64,000 nt of DNA, taken from NCBI RefSeq assembly GCF_017357225.1, contig NZ_CP071604.1, positions 2,607,001 to 2,671,000 on the forward strand, read 5' to 3'. Position 1 is the first letter of the stretch. Each line of letters begins with the position of its first letter. The notes under the pieces were generated by a model that worked only from the letters and a program-made list of their open reading frames with translations, was not told where the DNA came from and did not search any database. Below, piece after piece: positions 1 to 11,036 of this stretch. Both the position numbers and the translations under genes were made by a program. This DNA comes from Rhizobium binae (lineage in GTDB: Bacteria > Pseudomonadota > Alphaproteobacteria > Rhizobiales > Rhizobiaceae).

Positions 1-416
1 ATGCCGCCGGAGAGCTGGCGCAGCATATTGTCCTTCTTGTCCCAGAGCGAGAGCGCCCGCAGCACCTTCTCGATATGGGCAGGGTTGGCCTTCTTGCCGT
101 GCAGCCCACGGGAAAAGCTTACCGTATTGAACACTGTCTCGAACTGATCGGTGGTCAGTTCCTGCGGCACAAGCCCGATCATCGAACGCGTGGCTCGGAA
201 ATCCTTGACGACGTCGTGACCGGCGACCAGCACCTGGCCGCCGCTCGGGTTGGCAATGCCGCAGATGATCGAAATCAGCGTCGTCTTGCCGGCGCCGTTC
301 GGTCCGAGCAGCGCCAGAATCTCGCCTTTCTCCACGTCGAGGTTGATGCCCTTCAGGGCCTCGAACCCATTGGCATAGGTCTTGGTCAGGTTCTGAACGG
401 AAATAATGGGGGCCAT
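1..416 (-). CDS. ABC transporter ATP-binding protein (N-terminal part, runs off left edge)
   Basis: The first 138 or so codons of an ABC ATPase read leftward from an ATG at 414-416 ([17 protein letters not shown]...). Walker A is GPNGAGKTT at about residues 38-46, the Q-loop lies in LVPQELT, and the signature LSGG falls at the window edge. Walker B and the C-terminus are outside. The short core and the Q-loop style resemble ATPases of ABC-2 type exporters (YadG/DrrA-like), which pair with a separate membrane protein, presumably further left. The subfamily and cargo cannot be settled from this fragment. Confidence 0.85.
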   Translation of the reverse strand, partial: MAPIISVQNLTKTYANGFEALKGINLDVEKGEILALLGPNGAGKTTLISIICGIANPSGGQVLVAGHDVVKDFRATRSMIGLVPQELTTDQFETVFNTVSFSRGLHGKKANPAHIEKVLRALSLWDKKDNMLRQLSGG

Positions 417-837
417 GCGGTACTCTTGAGGATTCCTGAAGTATTTCGGCCCGCTATATAGTCCCTCTGTGACGGTTTGACATCCTTCGGGAACGTGAAC
501 ACTGCATTCACGCAGCACCAACACCCTCGCTGCCGACGACGGCGTCACCCACTGGCGACATGACCGAGATGCCGGCTTTTAGGCTATCATGGCAACGCCA
601 AGCTGGTGAAAAGAACTGGAACGGTGGGATTGGAATGTCATCATCCGGTGATCTTCCTACCCGATAAGCGAGCCGAGGCAAGCACCGGCATCCGCCCCGC
701 CGCCCATCCCTTTGCGGAGCCGTCCTTCGGCGTTCTCGTTGCGCCATTTTCGCTGCCTCGGCATGTAGTGAAAGTTATTATTCAATCACAAAGTGCTTGG
801 AACCGGCCAGTATCCCCTGTCCAGCCGCGTTCGTCTC
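417..837. other. Intergenic stretch without convincing gene
   Basis: No reading frame here has recognisable protein features. The stretch holds the promoter region of the minus-strand ABC ATPase gene. The AT-richer part around 765-800 lies ahead of a plus-strand terminator, so a short untranslated transcript is possible. Confidence 0.4.
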
Positions 838-865
838 AGCCGGCCTCGCGCCGGCTTTCTTTTTT
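838..865 (+). terminator. Rho-independent terminator, plus strand, with no gene upstream
   Basis: A 7-bp GC-rich stem, AGCCGGC (838-844) and GCCGGCT (850-856), closes a CTCGC loop and is followed by a T-rich run to 865. The run lies on the plus strand, where no convincing gene precedes it; the left neighbour is on the minus strand. It may end a small RNA. Confidence 0.65.
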
Positions 866-890
866 CGGGGACTAACGCAGTGACCGCCTT

Positions 891-1031
891 CGTCCTTCGA
901 GGCTCCTGCGGGCGCCTATGGATGAGGTCGGAGAGAGGCGGCGTACCGATCAATTCGCCAAACGCAAGGCACGCCGATCAGCCCTCATCCTGAGGCGCGC
1001 AGGCCAAAGGCCGGAGCCTCGAAGGACGAGA
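891..1031. repeat. Palindromic intergenic repeat
   Basis: Perfect 16-base outer arms, CGTCCTTCGAGGCTCC at 891-906 and its reverse complement at 1013-1028, flank a less perfect inner region with paired CCTCATCCTGAGG-type motifs. The layout is that of the abundant alphaproteobacterial extragenic palindromes. It abuts the 3' end of the GH43 gene. Confidence 0.75.
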
Positions 1032-1044
1032 GCGGGAAGCTCGC

Positions 1045-2658
1045 TCACAACTCGTCGTAATTGAACCAATCAAAATCGGCGATCTTCCCACGTCCCGACG
1101 TATCGAAGGCGAACACGCCCGTGAAGGCGCCGGTGAAGGAGCCGTGTTCGCCCCGCCCGCCTTCGTCCGAAATCACCCCCGCGTCGAGAACTGGGCCGAT
1201 CGGCTGCCAGGCGCCGTTGCCTTCCGTTTGCCAGAAGAATTGCAGATCATTCTCGCGGATTTCCATGGCGAGCTGGACGCGGCCTTCGGAGGGAATGGCG
1301 ACACCGCTTTCGGCAGGAAAGCTGAGGCGTCCGTTCGGATAATCCCCGTTGCAGGACAGGATGGTGACGCAACGGCCGAGCGTCTCGTGAAGCGTCACCG
1401 CGAGCGCGTGGAACTTGTGGCGGTTGTAATAATGCGTCAGTCCGGCCACCTGCTGATAGGTATCAGGTGAGAATTCAAGCACCGTCTCGGCGCGGAAGCT
1501 GTGGTGCTCCTGCCGGCGGGCTACCAGCGATTGCTCGAACCAGGAACCGATGCTTTCACGTCCGATCAAGCGGAGATGGCCGGGACGGTCCGTCAGGTTG
1601 AAGATACGCGTTGGCTCGGGCGTGCGAAGCCACTGGAAATCTGCAGGAAGCTTACCTCCGTCGAAACTGTATTCGGTGCGCATCGGCATTTCTACCGGCA
1701 CCGCGCCGAACAGGCCCGGCACATCGACGTCGGGTACCGTGGTGCCGTTTTCCAGATAGAGCCAATCGTCGTCGCGCCAGACGCATTTCTGCAGGCTCGT
1801 CTCGCGCCCCAGCGTGCAGCGCCGTTTCGGCGGCAGCGGCCGGCCGCAGAGATGCGTGTGATAGGCCTCACCGTCAGGCGTCTCGACATATTGTCCATGC
1901 CCCGCCCGCTGCAGCACCGCGCCTGGATGATCCTTGGAGGTGATGAGATGCATGTTCGGGTGCATCTCATAGGCTCCGTCGATGCGGCGCGAGCGCGCCA
2001 TGGTGACGGCGTGGTCGTAACCGGTGCCGCCTTCGGCAGTCGTCAGATAGTACCAGCCGTTCTTCTTGAAGAGATGCGGACCCTCGACCAGCCCCAGCGG
2101 GCTGCCGGCGAAGATATTGCGGATCGGGCCTTTCAGCGCCTTCGTCACCGGGTCCCACTCCTGCAGCAGGATGCCGTCGAAGGCCGGCGATTTCGGCGAG
2201 CCGCCGAAACTCTCAGTACGGTGGTTCCACTGCATGTTGACGAACCACTTGCGGCCGTCATCGTCGTGAAAGAGCGATGGATCGAAGCCGGAGGAGTTGA
2301 CATAGACGGGGTCGGACCATTCGGCCTCGATGGATGGCGAGGTGACGATGTAATTATGCGCATCCTTGAAATTGCCGTCGAAGCGTTTGACGTCGGTATA
2401 AACGAGCCAGAATTGCCCGTCGGCATAGGAAAGGCACGGCGCCCAGATGCCGCAACTGTCAGGGTTCCCCCGCATGTCGAGCTGCGAGGCGCGCTCCAGC
2501 GGCCGGCGCACCAGCGTCCAGTTCACCAAGTCCCGCGAATGGTGGATCTGCACGCCGGGATACCATTCGAAGGTGGAGGTCGCGATGTAAAAATCGTCGC
2601 CGACGCGGCAGATCGACGGATCGGGATTGAACCCCGGCAGGATGGGATTGCGGATCAT
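1045..2658 (-). CDS. Glycoside hydrolase family 43 (beta-xylosidase / arabinofuranosidase type)
   Basis: A 537-residue cytoplasmic-looking enzyme without a signal peptide. The N-terminus PGFNPDPSI carries the catalytic Asp of GH43 five-bladed propellers, DPSLFHDDDG the pKa-modulating Asp, and GLVEGPHLF the general-acid Glu. After the propeller (about residues 1-310) comes a C-terminal beta-sandwich domain ending in FDWFNYDEL, as in two-domain beta-xylosidases (XynB type). It probably releases xylose or arabinose from imported oligosaccharides. It is the last gene of the minus-strand sugar locus and is separated from the aldo/keto reductase by a hairpin-rich gap. The exact substrate cannot be read from sequence. 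Confidence 0.88.
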   Translation of the reverse strand: MIRNPILPGFNPDPSICRVGDDFYIATSTFEWYPGVQIHHSRDLVNWTLVRRPLERASQLDMRGNPDSCGIWAPCLSYADGQFWLVYTDVKRFDGNFKDAHNYIVTSPSIEAEWSDPVYVNSSGFDPSLFHDDDGRKWFVNMQWNHRTESFGGSPKSPAFDGILLQEWDPVTKALKGPIRNIFAGSPLGLVEGPHLFKKNGWYYLTTAEGGTGYDHAVTMARSRRIDGAYEMHPNMHLITSKDHPGAVLQRAGHGQYVETPDGEAYHTHLCGRPLPPKRRCTLGRETSLQKCVWRDDDWLYLENGTTVPDVDVPGLFGAVPVEMPMRTEYSFDGGKLPADFQWLRTPEPTRIFNLTDRPGHLRLIGRESIGSWFEQSLVARRQEHHSFRAETVLEFSPDTYQQVAGLTHYYNRHKFHALAVTLHETLGRCVTILSCNGDYPNGRLSFPAESGVAIPSEGRVQLAMEIRENDLQFFWQTEGNGAWQPIGPVLDAGVISDEGGRGEHGSFTGAFTGVFAFDTSGRGKIADFDWFNYDEL

Positions 2659-2735
2659 GATGAGGCCTCCTCCTAGACTATTGTTGGGGTACGTACGTCA
2701 GATACGAGCGGATACGTCACCAGTTCCTCCACTCT

Positions 2736-2870
2736 CATGTGCTCGTCACAGAGATCCAGCCAGCCCAAGTCCTTGGGCTGAAGGAGCCTTTTTCGCCGCG
2801 CAGACGCGCGGCGGCTGGTTTCCTGTGACATCCCTTGGGCGAAGCCCTGAGGGCACAGGAATGAGGGAGC
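2736..2870. repeat. Hairpin-rich intergenic repeat
   Basis: The GH43 / aldo-keto reductase gap contains a perfect 9-bp hairpin (CAGCCCAAG at 2761-2769 with CTTGGGCTG at 2772-2780), a second GC-rich palindrome around 2794-2813, and outer segments (CTCATGTGCTCGTCACAG and CTGTGACA...GGAATGAG) that partly mirror each other. It resembles a mosaic rhizobial intergenic element rather than a gene. Confidence 0.55.
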
Positions 2871-2891
2871 AACAAAATGTGCTCCCTGCCT

Positions 2892-3923
<1,032 letters not shown>

Positions 3924-4035
3924 GAGACTCTCCTTGCTAAAATATCTCTACAGTTGCCCAGCAGGGCCTGACCCAGGAGTCTGCCCCTAATCCGGCTGCC
4001 GCCACCGACCGGGGTCGAGCCACGGATCTCGACCC

Positions 4036-4155
4036 GTCCTTCGCCCCCCGTAAATGGGGCGAAGGACAGGCCGCACTCACGCGCTTAAATCTCAACCCTG
4101 CGTTTGGCACGTCCCCTCTCCCCGTTCTTTGCGGGGAGAGGGTTAGGGTGAGGGG
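4036..4155. repeat. Two tandem perfect hairpins, intergenic repeat
   Basis: A 12-bp perfect stem (GTCCTTCGCCCC at 4036-4047, GGGGCGAAGGAC at 4056-4067) is followed by an 11-bp stem (CCCTCTCCCCG at 4114-4124, CGGGGAGAGGG at 4132-4142) and the tail TTAGGGTGAGGGG. The second unit is a very common rhizobial intergenic motif; a related copy is at about 8681-8732. It sits between two genes of the sugar locus. Confidence 0.7.
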
Positions 4156-4189
4156 CAATCTTCAGCACAACGATTCTAACGCTACCCTA

Positions 4190-5323
4190 TCACTTCAACA
4201 GCGCCTGCGCCTCTTCGATGCCGAGCGCCGCCGGCTGTGTGCAGGTCGTGGTGAGGTCGATGAAACGGCCCTCCTCGCCCGACTTCAGGATCGAGGTCAT
4301 GACGTCAACACCGTGCAGCGTGCGATCGAGCGAGCAGCGTGCGTCGCGGCCTTCGATCAGCGACATCGCCATGTCGGCAAGGCCAGCCGTGCGGTAGTTG
4401 GCCCGCGAGCCGCTGGGGCTTTCCTGGTTGATCTTGCCGAACGGATGCTCCCAGGCTTCGAGCGGCTTGATGTCCTTGTCGCGGCCGCTTGCCTCGACGG
4501 TGCCGCCGAAAAAATTCGGATCCGGGACGTAGAGCGAGCCGTCGGTACCGTAGAGTTCCATATTGGCATGGCGGTGCGACCACACATCCCAGCTCGCCGT
4601 CAGCGTCACAGTGGCGCCGTTGACGAATTCGAGCAGCGCCTGGATCGTCGTCGGCGTCTTGACCGGGATGATCTCGCCGTGGCGCGGCTGGCTGGTGATG
4701 GTGCGGGTTTCAGATGCCATCGACGTCATGGCGCCGACGCGCTTCACCGGGCCGATCAGATTGATCAGATTGGCGATGTAGTAGGGGCCGAGATCGAGGA
4801 TCGGGCCGCCGCCCGGCAGGAAGAAGAAATCCGGGTTCGGATGCCACATCTCCATGCCGGGGCTCATCACGTAGCAGGCGCCCGAGGTCACCCGGCCGAT
4901 GCCGCCGTCGTCGATGAACTTGCGGGCGAGCTGGTGCGCGCCGCCGAGGAAGGTGTCCGGTGCGCAGCCGACGGCAAGGTTTTTCGCTTTGGCGATACGG
5001 CGAAGCTCCTCGCCCTGCTCCAGCGTAAGCACCAGCGGCTTTTCCGAATAGACGTGCTTTCCGGCTTCGAGAATCGCCTTCGACACAGGAAAATGCGCAT
5101 CCGGTATGGTCAGATTGACGACGACGTCGATCTCGTCATTGGCGAGCAACGCGTCGATCGTCTGTGCTTTCACGCCATATTCCTTGGCGCGGGCCTCTGC
5201 GGCCTGCACGTTGATATCGGCGCAGGCCAGCACCTTCAGCCCCTTGAAGAGCGGTGCGAGCGAGAAATAAGTGGTGGAGATGTTGCCGCATCCGATGATG
5301 CCGACGCCAAGTTCCTTGGTCAT
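4190..5323 (-). CDS. Gfo/Idh/MocA family NAD(P)-dependent oxidoreductase
   Basis: A 377-residue sugar dehydrogenase-type protein. The N-terminal Rossmann motif is GIIGCGNIS, the cofactor/substrate motif SEKPLVLT is the hallmark EKP, and the C-terminal alpha/beta domain follows. Such enzymes oxidise or reduce sugars, inositols or deoxysugar intermediates. The gene lies 8 bases downstream of the isomerase gene, so the two are probably co-translated. The substrate is unknown, but pairing with a xylose-isomerase-like TIM barrel is common in rhizobial catabolic operons for unusual sugars. Confidence 0.9.
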   Translation of the reverse strand: MTKELGVGIIGCGNISTTYFSLAPLFKGLKVLACADINVQAAEARAKEYGVKAQTIDALLANDEIDVVVNLTIPDAHFPVSKAILEAGKHVYSEKPLVLTLEQGEELRRIAKAKNLAVGCAPDTFLGGAHQLARKFIDDGGIGRVTSGACYVMSPGMEMWHPNPDFFFLPGGGPILDLGPYYIANLINLIGPVKRVGAMTSMASETRTITSQPRHGEIIPVKTPTTIQALLEFVNGATVTLTASWDVWSHRHANMELYGTDGSLYVPDPNFFGGTVEASGRDKDIKPLEAWEHPFGKINQESPSGSRANYRTAGLADMAMSLIEGRDARCSLDRTLHGVDVMTSILKSGEEGRFIDLTTTCTQPAALGIEEAQALLK

Positions 5324-5331
5324 GGTCTGCC

Positions 5332-6096
5332 TCAGTAGGTCTTGATGGAAGCGATCGAGCGCGTGATGTTGCGGTCGATATCGTTCGGATTGTCGTGCTC
5401 GACGACAAAATGCTTGGCTTTGGTCTTCGCCTTGACGACCGGAAGCAGCTTGGCCCAGCCGATCGTGCCATGGCCGACGTCGGCCCAGCCGCCTTCATCC
5501 GTGGCTTCGCCTGCCGGCGCAATGTCCTTAACGTGCACCGCGGTGATGCGGTCCCCGAGATTCTCGACCCAGGCATAGGGGTCGGCGCCGCCGCGAACGA
5601 CCCAGGCAATATCGGCTTCCCAGGTGATGGCGGGCGCGCCTTCGAAGATGCGCTCGATCGGCAGCGAACCGTCGGCGAGCTTCACGAATTCGAAATCGTG
5701 ATTGTGCCAGCCAAATTCGAGGCCTGCATCCTTGTAAGGCTTGCTCATTTCCTGCAGGCGCTTGCCGAAGGCGAGCCAGCCCGCGGCATCCGTCGGGCGC
5801 TGGTCGGGCATCAGGTGCGGCGCATAGATGGAATCCATGCCGAGGATTTTGGCGATCTGCAGCGACTTCTCGACATTGCCGTCGAGGAAGTCGGGGCTGA
5901 AATGGCCGGTCGCCATGACAAGGCCGTTCTTGTCGAGATCGGCGCGCAGGCTCTTCAGGCCGGCTTCATCAAGTTCGGCATAGATGCCGCCAAAACCTTC
6001 GACTTCGCCGTAGCCAGCCTTGCCGAGCTTCTCAAAGATCGCCGACAAGGGCGGGAAATTGCGCGCGCTATAGAGCTGGTAGCTGAGTTTCGTCAT
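5332..6096 (-). CDS. Sugar phosphate isomerase/epimerase (xylose isomerase-like TIM barrel)
   Basis: About 254 residues of the AP-endonuclease-2 fold family. Metal-site stretches include GWHNHDFEF, WEADIAWVVRGG, HVKDIAP and FVVEHDNPND, giving the Glu/Asp/His set of this family. Of two consecutive ATGs, I chose the one at 6094-6096 because AAGGAG lies 6 bases upstream of it; the longer frame up to 6123 starts before this site. Family members isomerise or epimerise keto-sugars or act as sugar dehydratases. The gene is tightly linked to the Gfo/Idh gene and to the upstream GH2 gene. Confidence 0.88.
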   Translation of the reverse strand: MTKLSYQLYSARNFPPLSAIFEKLGKAGYGEVEGFGGIYAELDEAGLKSLRADLDKNGLVMATGHFSPDFLDGNVEKSLQIAKILGMDSIYAPHLMPDQRPTDAAGWLAFGKRLQEMSKPYKDAGLEFGWHNHDFEFVKLADGSLPIERIFEGAPAITWEADIAWVVRGGADPYAWVENLGDRITAVHVKDIAPAGEATDEGGWADVGHGTIGWAKLLPVVKAKTKAKHFVVEHDNPNDIDRNITRSIASIKTY

Positions 6097-6135
6097 CATG
6101 TTCTCCTTGGGCCTCGTGCCCATTTCTTGGAAGGA

Positions 6136-8595
6136 TCAATCCGCCGATTGGCAGGAATGCAGGTCGTAGAAACGGAATTCCGGCAGCTTGCCGCGTTCTA
6201 GCTGTTGTGCCGGAGTGAAGGTGATGCGGCGGCTCTCGCCTGCCGCAAGATCGAAGGCGTTGTCGGAATATTTGCCATCCGTCTCGCTTTCGATCATCAC
6301 GAAGAGCGCAAGTCCCCTGGCGGTGACGTTGATGTCGACCGCGCCGCTCGCCTCGACATACTCGTGAGTGACGGTCAGGCCGGACGGCTCCAACTCCAGC
6401 GCCTTATAGGTGCCGTTGACATAGTGCCCCTCGCCGCCCATGCCGTTCGACGCGGTGAAATGCCAGGCAAGCAGCGTTCCCTCGGCAATGTCCGACACAT
6501 CGATCGTTGCGGCCGTCACCGCAGCATCCGGCGAGCAGACCGCCTGCACGTCTTTCAGGTGCTTCCGCTCGCCCTTCATCGTCAGGAGCGAGATCGAAAG
6601 ATCGACGCGGACATCTGAAAGCGTGTCATTGACAAGCGAGAAGCGGATGGTCTTGCCGTCTTCGGCGGGAATGGCGGCGATCGCCACCGGCTGGAAGAAG
6701 CGCTTGACGAGATAATGCATCGCCTTCCAGCGGCCGCCATAGTCGAGGCTCGACCAGGAAGCGACCGGCCAGGTGTCGTTGAGCTGCCAGTAGATCGTGC
6801 CCATGCAATGGGGTTTCAGCGACCGCCAGTATTCCACAGCGGTCTTGATCGCCAGCCCCTGTTGGATCTGGCTGAGATAGACGAAGTTCGGGAAATCCTT
6901 GGGGAAGCGGAAATAGCGGAACATCGTACCGGCAATGCGCTCGTTGCCGCCGGCATTCTTCTGGTGCAGCTCCATGACAGGGGAAGCAACGTTCATGTCC
7001 TTCGCCTCGGCATAGGTCTTGATCACGGGCAGCGACGTATAGGACTGGAAGCCGAATTCCGAACAGAAGCGCGGACGCACCGAACGGTAATTGTCGAACG
7101 ACTTGTTCTCATGCCAGACCGACCAGTAATGCATGTCGCCGGAGCCGTCGGCATGCCAGGCATCGCCGAAATCGAGATAGCCGGAAGCCGGGCTCGAAGG
7201 CCACCAGAGCGCGCCGGGCAGCGCCTTCTTCACCGCCTGCTCAATCGTCCGGTTGAGACGGTCGTAGGAAACGAGGTAGCGGTCGCGGTTCTTCCTCGAT
7301 TCCTCGAACCAGGTCAGGGCGCCCACAAGTTCGTTGTCGCCGCACCAGAGCGCGATCGAGGGATGCGAGGAGAGCCGGCGCACCTGGTAATCCACCTCAA
7401 TCGCCACATTGTCGAGGAAGTCCTCGGTCGAGGGATAGAGGTTGCAGGCGAACATGAAATCCTGCCAGACCAGGAGGCCCAGCCGGTCGCAGAGATCGTA
7501 GAAATGATCCTGCTCGTAGAAACCACCGCCCCAGACACGGATCATGTTCATGTTTGCGGCTTTCGCCGATTGCAGCAGGTCTTCAGTCTTCTCAGGCGAG
7601 GAGAGCGAGAACAACGCATCGGCAGGAATCCAGTTGGCGCCGCGGCAGAAGACCTCACGGCCGTTGACCTTGAAGGCGAAGCGGCTGCCGGATGCATCCG
7701 GCGTGGTGATCAGCTCGATGGTGCGAAGGCCGATCTGCTTGATCACTTCATCCGTCGGGGTTTCGACTGAAAGCCTGTAGAGCGCCTGCTCGCCGCTGCC
7801 GGAAGGCCACCAGAGACGCGGATTGTCGATATGGAAGAGGTGGTGGACATCCGTCTCGCCCTTGACGCCGACATCGAGACGCACGCGCTCGCCGTCGAGA
7901 TCGAAATAGACCTGGACGATGCCGGCATGTTTGGCAAACAGGCTTGCCGTCACCAGGAGATCGACCGAGCCGTCGCTATTATGGGTCTGGCGGACGACGA
8001 CATGTTCGATGCGCGCCGTCTCAAGCTGCTTCAGCGCGATCGTGCCGTAAAGGCCGAACGGCGCGATGGCGATGTTCCAGTCCCAGCCAAAATGGCACTG
8101 CGGCTTGCGCAGCATGTTGCCGTCCGGGATCGGCGAGTTGCCGGTGCTGTAGGGGATATAGAATGGCTGCTGCTTCTGCCGCTCGGCGCCGACGGCCGGG
8201 TTGGAGGCGAAGACGATGCAGATCGAGTTGTCGCCTGCTTTCAGCATGCTCGACACGTCGGGCCGGTAGCGGCGGAAGCTGTTGTCGGCCTCAAGCGCCA
8301 GGAAACCGTTGACATGAACGGTGGCGACCGTGTCGAGATAATCGATATCGAGATACCACTCGCCTTCGACTTCCTGCAGCGTGAAGCTGCGCTCGACCGC
8401 CCATTCGCGCTCAGCGACCCACTGCACCTTCTCCTCGTTGCGGCCGAAATAGGGATCGGGGATCAACCCTGCCCGGTGCAATGCGGTGTGCACGTCGCCG
8501 GGCAGATTGATCGCGGTGCGGATTTCGCCGCCGACGGAGGTGAGCTGCCACGAACCGGAAAGGTCGATATTGGAGGGTGTCGATTGTTGCGTCAC
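6136..8595 (-). CDS. Glycoside hydrolase family 2, beta-mannosidase-like
   Basis: An 819-residue enzyme of the usual GH2 size without a signal peptide. An N-terminal jelly-roll (LSGSWQLTSVGG) and Ig-like domain precede the TIM barrel. The barrel has MIRVWGGGFYEQD, the acid/base Glu in LWCGDNEL and the nucleophile Glu in FCSEFGFQSY, the pattern of beta-mannosidases rather than beta-galactosidases. It probably hydrolyses imported oligosaccharides with terminal beta-mannose. The start is a GTG at 8593-8595; an ATG seven bases upstream is out of frame and stops at once. It lies downstream of the sugar ABC importer genes. Confidence 0.88.
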   Translation of the reverse strand: MTQQSTPSNIDLSGSWQLTSVGGEIRTAINLPGDVHTALHRAGLIPDPYFGRNEEKVQWVAEREWAVERSFTLQEVEGEWYLDIDYLDTVATVHVNGFLALEADNSFRRYRPDVSSMLKAGDNSICIVFASNPAVGAERQKQQPFYIPYSTGNSPIPDGNMLRKPQCHFGWDWNIAIAPFGLYGTIALKQLETARIEHVVVRQTHNSDGSVDLLVTASLFAKHAGIVQVYFDLDGERVRLDVGVKGETDVHHLFHIDNPRLWWPSGSGEQALYRLSVETPTDEVIKQIGLRTIELITTPDASGSRFAFKVNGREVFCRGANWIPADALFSLSSPEKTEDLLQSAKAANMNMIRVWGGGFYEQDHFYDLCDRLGLLVWQDFMFACNLYPSTEDFLDNVAIEVDYQVRRLSSHPSIALWCGDNELVGALTWFEESRKNRDRYLVSYDRLNRTIEQAVKKALPGALWWPSSPASGYLDFGDAWHADGSGDMHYWSVWHENKSFDNYRSVRPRFCSEFGFQSYTSLPVIKTYAEAKDMNVASPVMELHQKNAGGNERIAGTMFRYFRFPKDFPNFVYLSQIQQGLAIKTAVEYWRSLKPHCMGTIYWQLNDTWPVASWSSLDYGGRWKAMHYLVKRFFQPVAIAAIPAEDGKTIRFSLVNDTLSDVRVDLSISLLTMKGERKHLKDVQAVCSPDAAVTAATIDVSDIAEGTLLAWHFTASNGMGGEGHYVNGTYKALELEPSGLTVTHEYVEASGAVDINVTARGLALFVMIESETDGKYSDNAFDLAAGESRRITFTPAQQLERGKLPEFRFYDLHSCQSAD

Positions 8596-8680
8596 GATGT
8601 CATTTCCGAATTTGCAGTTTTTGAAGAGGACGGCTCATGATCGCCGTCCGGTAGCTGTCGTTCGTCAGGGGCCGGCTTGG

Positions 8681-8888
8681 CTCCCTCTTCTCCCCAGCGG
8701 GGAGAAGGCGGCCCGAAGGGTCGGATGAGGGGCCGCACGGGATGCCCTTATTACCCTTCGCTTCCGCTCAGTTCCTTGGCTCCTTCCGTCCGCCCGCCCT
8801 CCGTCATGCTCGGGCTTGACCCGAGCATCCACACAGCATCCACCAGCAGCAGCGGGCATGGATCCTCGGGTCAAGCCCGAGGATGACG
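8681..8888. repeat. Intergenic repeats, including RIME-like copy 1 (8802-8888)
   Basis: The 385-base gap between the GH2 and transporter ATPase genes holds a CTTCTCCCCAGCGGGGAGAAG hairpin (about 8687-8707) and then a two-hairpin element at 8802-8888. In that element GCTCGGG/CCCGAGC and CCTCGGG/CCCGAGG stems lie between CGTCAT and GATGACG ends. Similar elements recur at 24163-24249, 34004-34081 and 62510-62597. Confidence 0.8.
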
Positions 8889-8980
8889 GAGAGTGGGGTT
8901 GGGCTTCTCGCCAAACCCGCGCTGGCCTTCGGCCTCACGTCAGCGGGCACCATCTCCGGCCCCGCCTGCGAAAAAATTCC

Positions 8981-10087
<1,107 letters not shown>

Positions 10088-10091
10088 GAGA

Positions 10092-11036
10092 TCAACCCTT
10101 CACTGCGCCGGCGGCGATGCCACGGACGAAAAGCCGTCCCGACACGAAATAGACGATCAGCGGCACGAGACCCGTCAGGATCGTTGCCGCCATGTTGACG
10201 TTGTATTCCTTCACGCCCTGGACGGAATTGACGATGTTGTTGAGCTGCACGGTCATCGGATAGGTATCTGGCCGGGTAAAGACCACGCCGAACAGGAAGT
10301 CGTTCCAGATGCCGGTCACCTGCAGGATCATCGCGACGACGAAGATCGGCAGCGACATCGGCAGCATGATCTTCAGGAAAATCTGCCAGAAACCCGCACC
10401 ATCGACGCGCGCCGCCTTGAATAGTTCTTCCGGCAGCGAGACGAAGTAGTTGCGGAAAAGCAGTGTCAGGATCGGCATGCCGAAGATCGAATGCACGACG
10501 ACGAGACCGGTCAGTGTGCCGTAGATGCCGATTTCGCGCAGGATGATGACGATCGGATAGATCATCACCTGATAGGGAATGAACGCCCCGATGATGAGGA
10601 TCGAGAAGAAAAGCTCGGATCCCTTGAAGCGCCAGTTTGCCAGCGCGTAGCCGTTCACCGAAGCGATGGCGATCGAGATGATGACCGACGGCACCGTGAT
10701 GCGCACCGAATTCCAGAAACCGCGCGACAGGCCATCGCAGTTCAGGCCCGTGCAGGCCTCTGCCCACGCCTTCACCCAGGGCTCGAAGGTGATTTCCATC
10801 GGCGGCGAGAAGATATTGCCGAGGCGGATTTCCGGCATGCCCTTCAGCGACGTCACGACCATCACATAGAGCGGCAGCAGATAATAGAGCGCCGCGACGG
10901 TCAGGGTGCCATAGAGCATGATGTTGCGTGCCGATAATGCCGGGCGCGGCTTCGGGCCGCTCGGGCCATCGCCGAGCTTCTGCGAGACGGCATCGATACC
11001 AGCCGCGGTGGTGTTGAGAGTTCCGATATTAGCCAC
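10092..11036 (-). CDS. Carbohydrate ABC importer permease, MalG type
   Basis: A 314-residue inner-membrane protein with six predicted hydrophobic spans. The EAA-type loop that contacts the ATPase reads EELFKAARVDGAGFWQIFLKIMLP. The start overlaps the end of the other permease gene by 8 bases, a sign of translational coupling. The N-terminal extension of about 35 residues before the first span is somewhat long but usual for GtsC-like permeases. It forms the channel with the next permease and delivers sugar to the GH2/GH43 enzymes. Confidence 0.92.
   Translation of the reverse strand: MANIGTLNTTAAGIDAVSQKLGDGPSGPKPRPALSARNIMLYGTLTVAALYYLLPLYVMVVTSLKGMPEIRLGNIFSPPMEITFEPWVKAWAEACTGLNCDGLSRGFWNSVRITVPSVIISIAIASVNGYALANWRFKGSELFFSILIIGAFIPYQVMIYPIVIILREIGIYGTLTGLVVVHSIFGMPILTLLFRNYFVSLPEELFKAARVDGAGFWQIFLKIMLPMSLPIFVVAMILQVTGIWNDFLFGVVFTRPDTYPMTVQLNNIVNSVQGVKEYNVNMAATILTGLVPLIVYFVSGRLFVRGIAAGAVKG

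Noticed and set aside
1501..2676. Plus-strand reading frame of 391 codons opposite GH43
   Set aside because: No motif, antisense composition, and the GH43 catalytic residues are all on the other strand.
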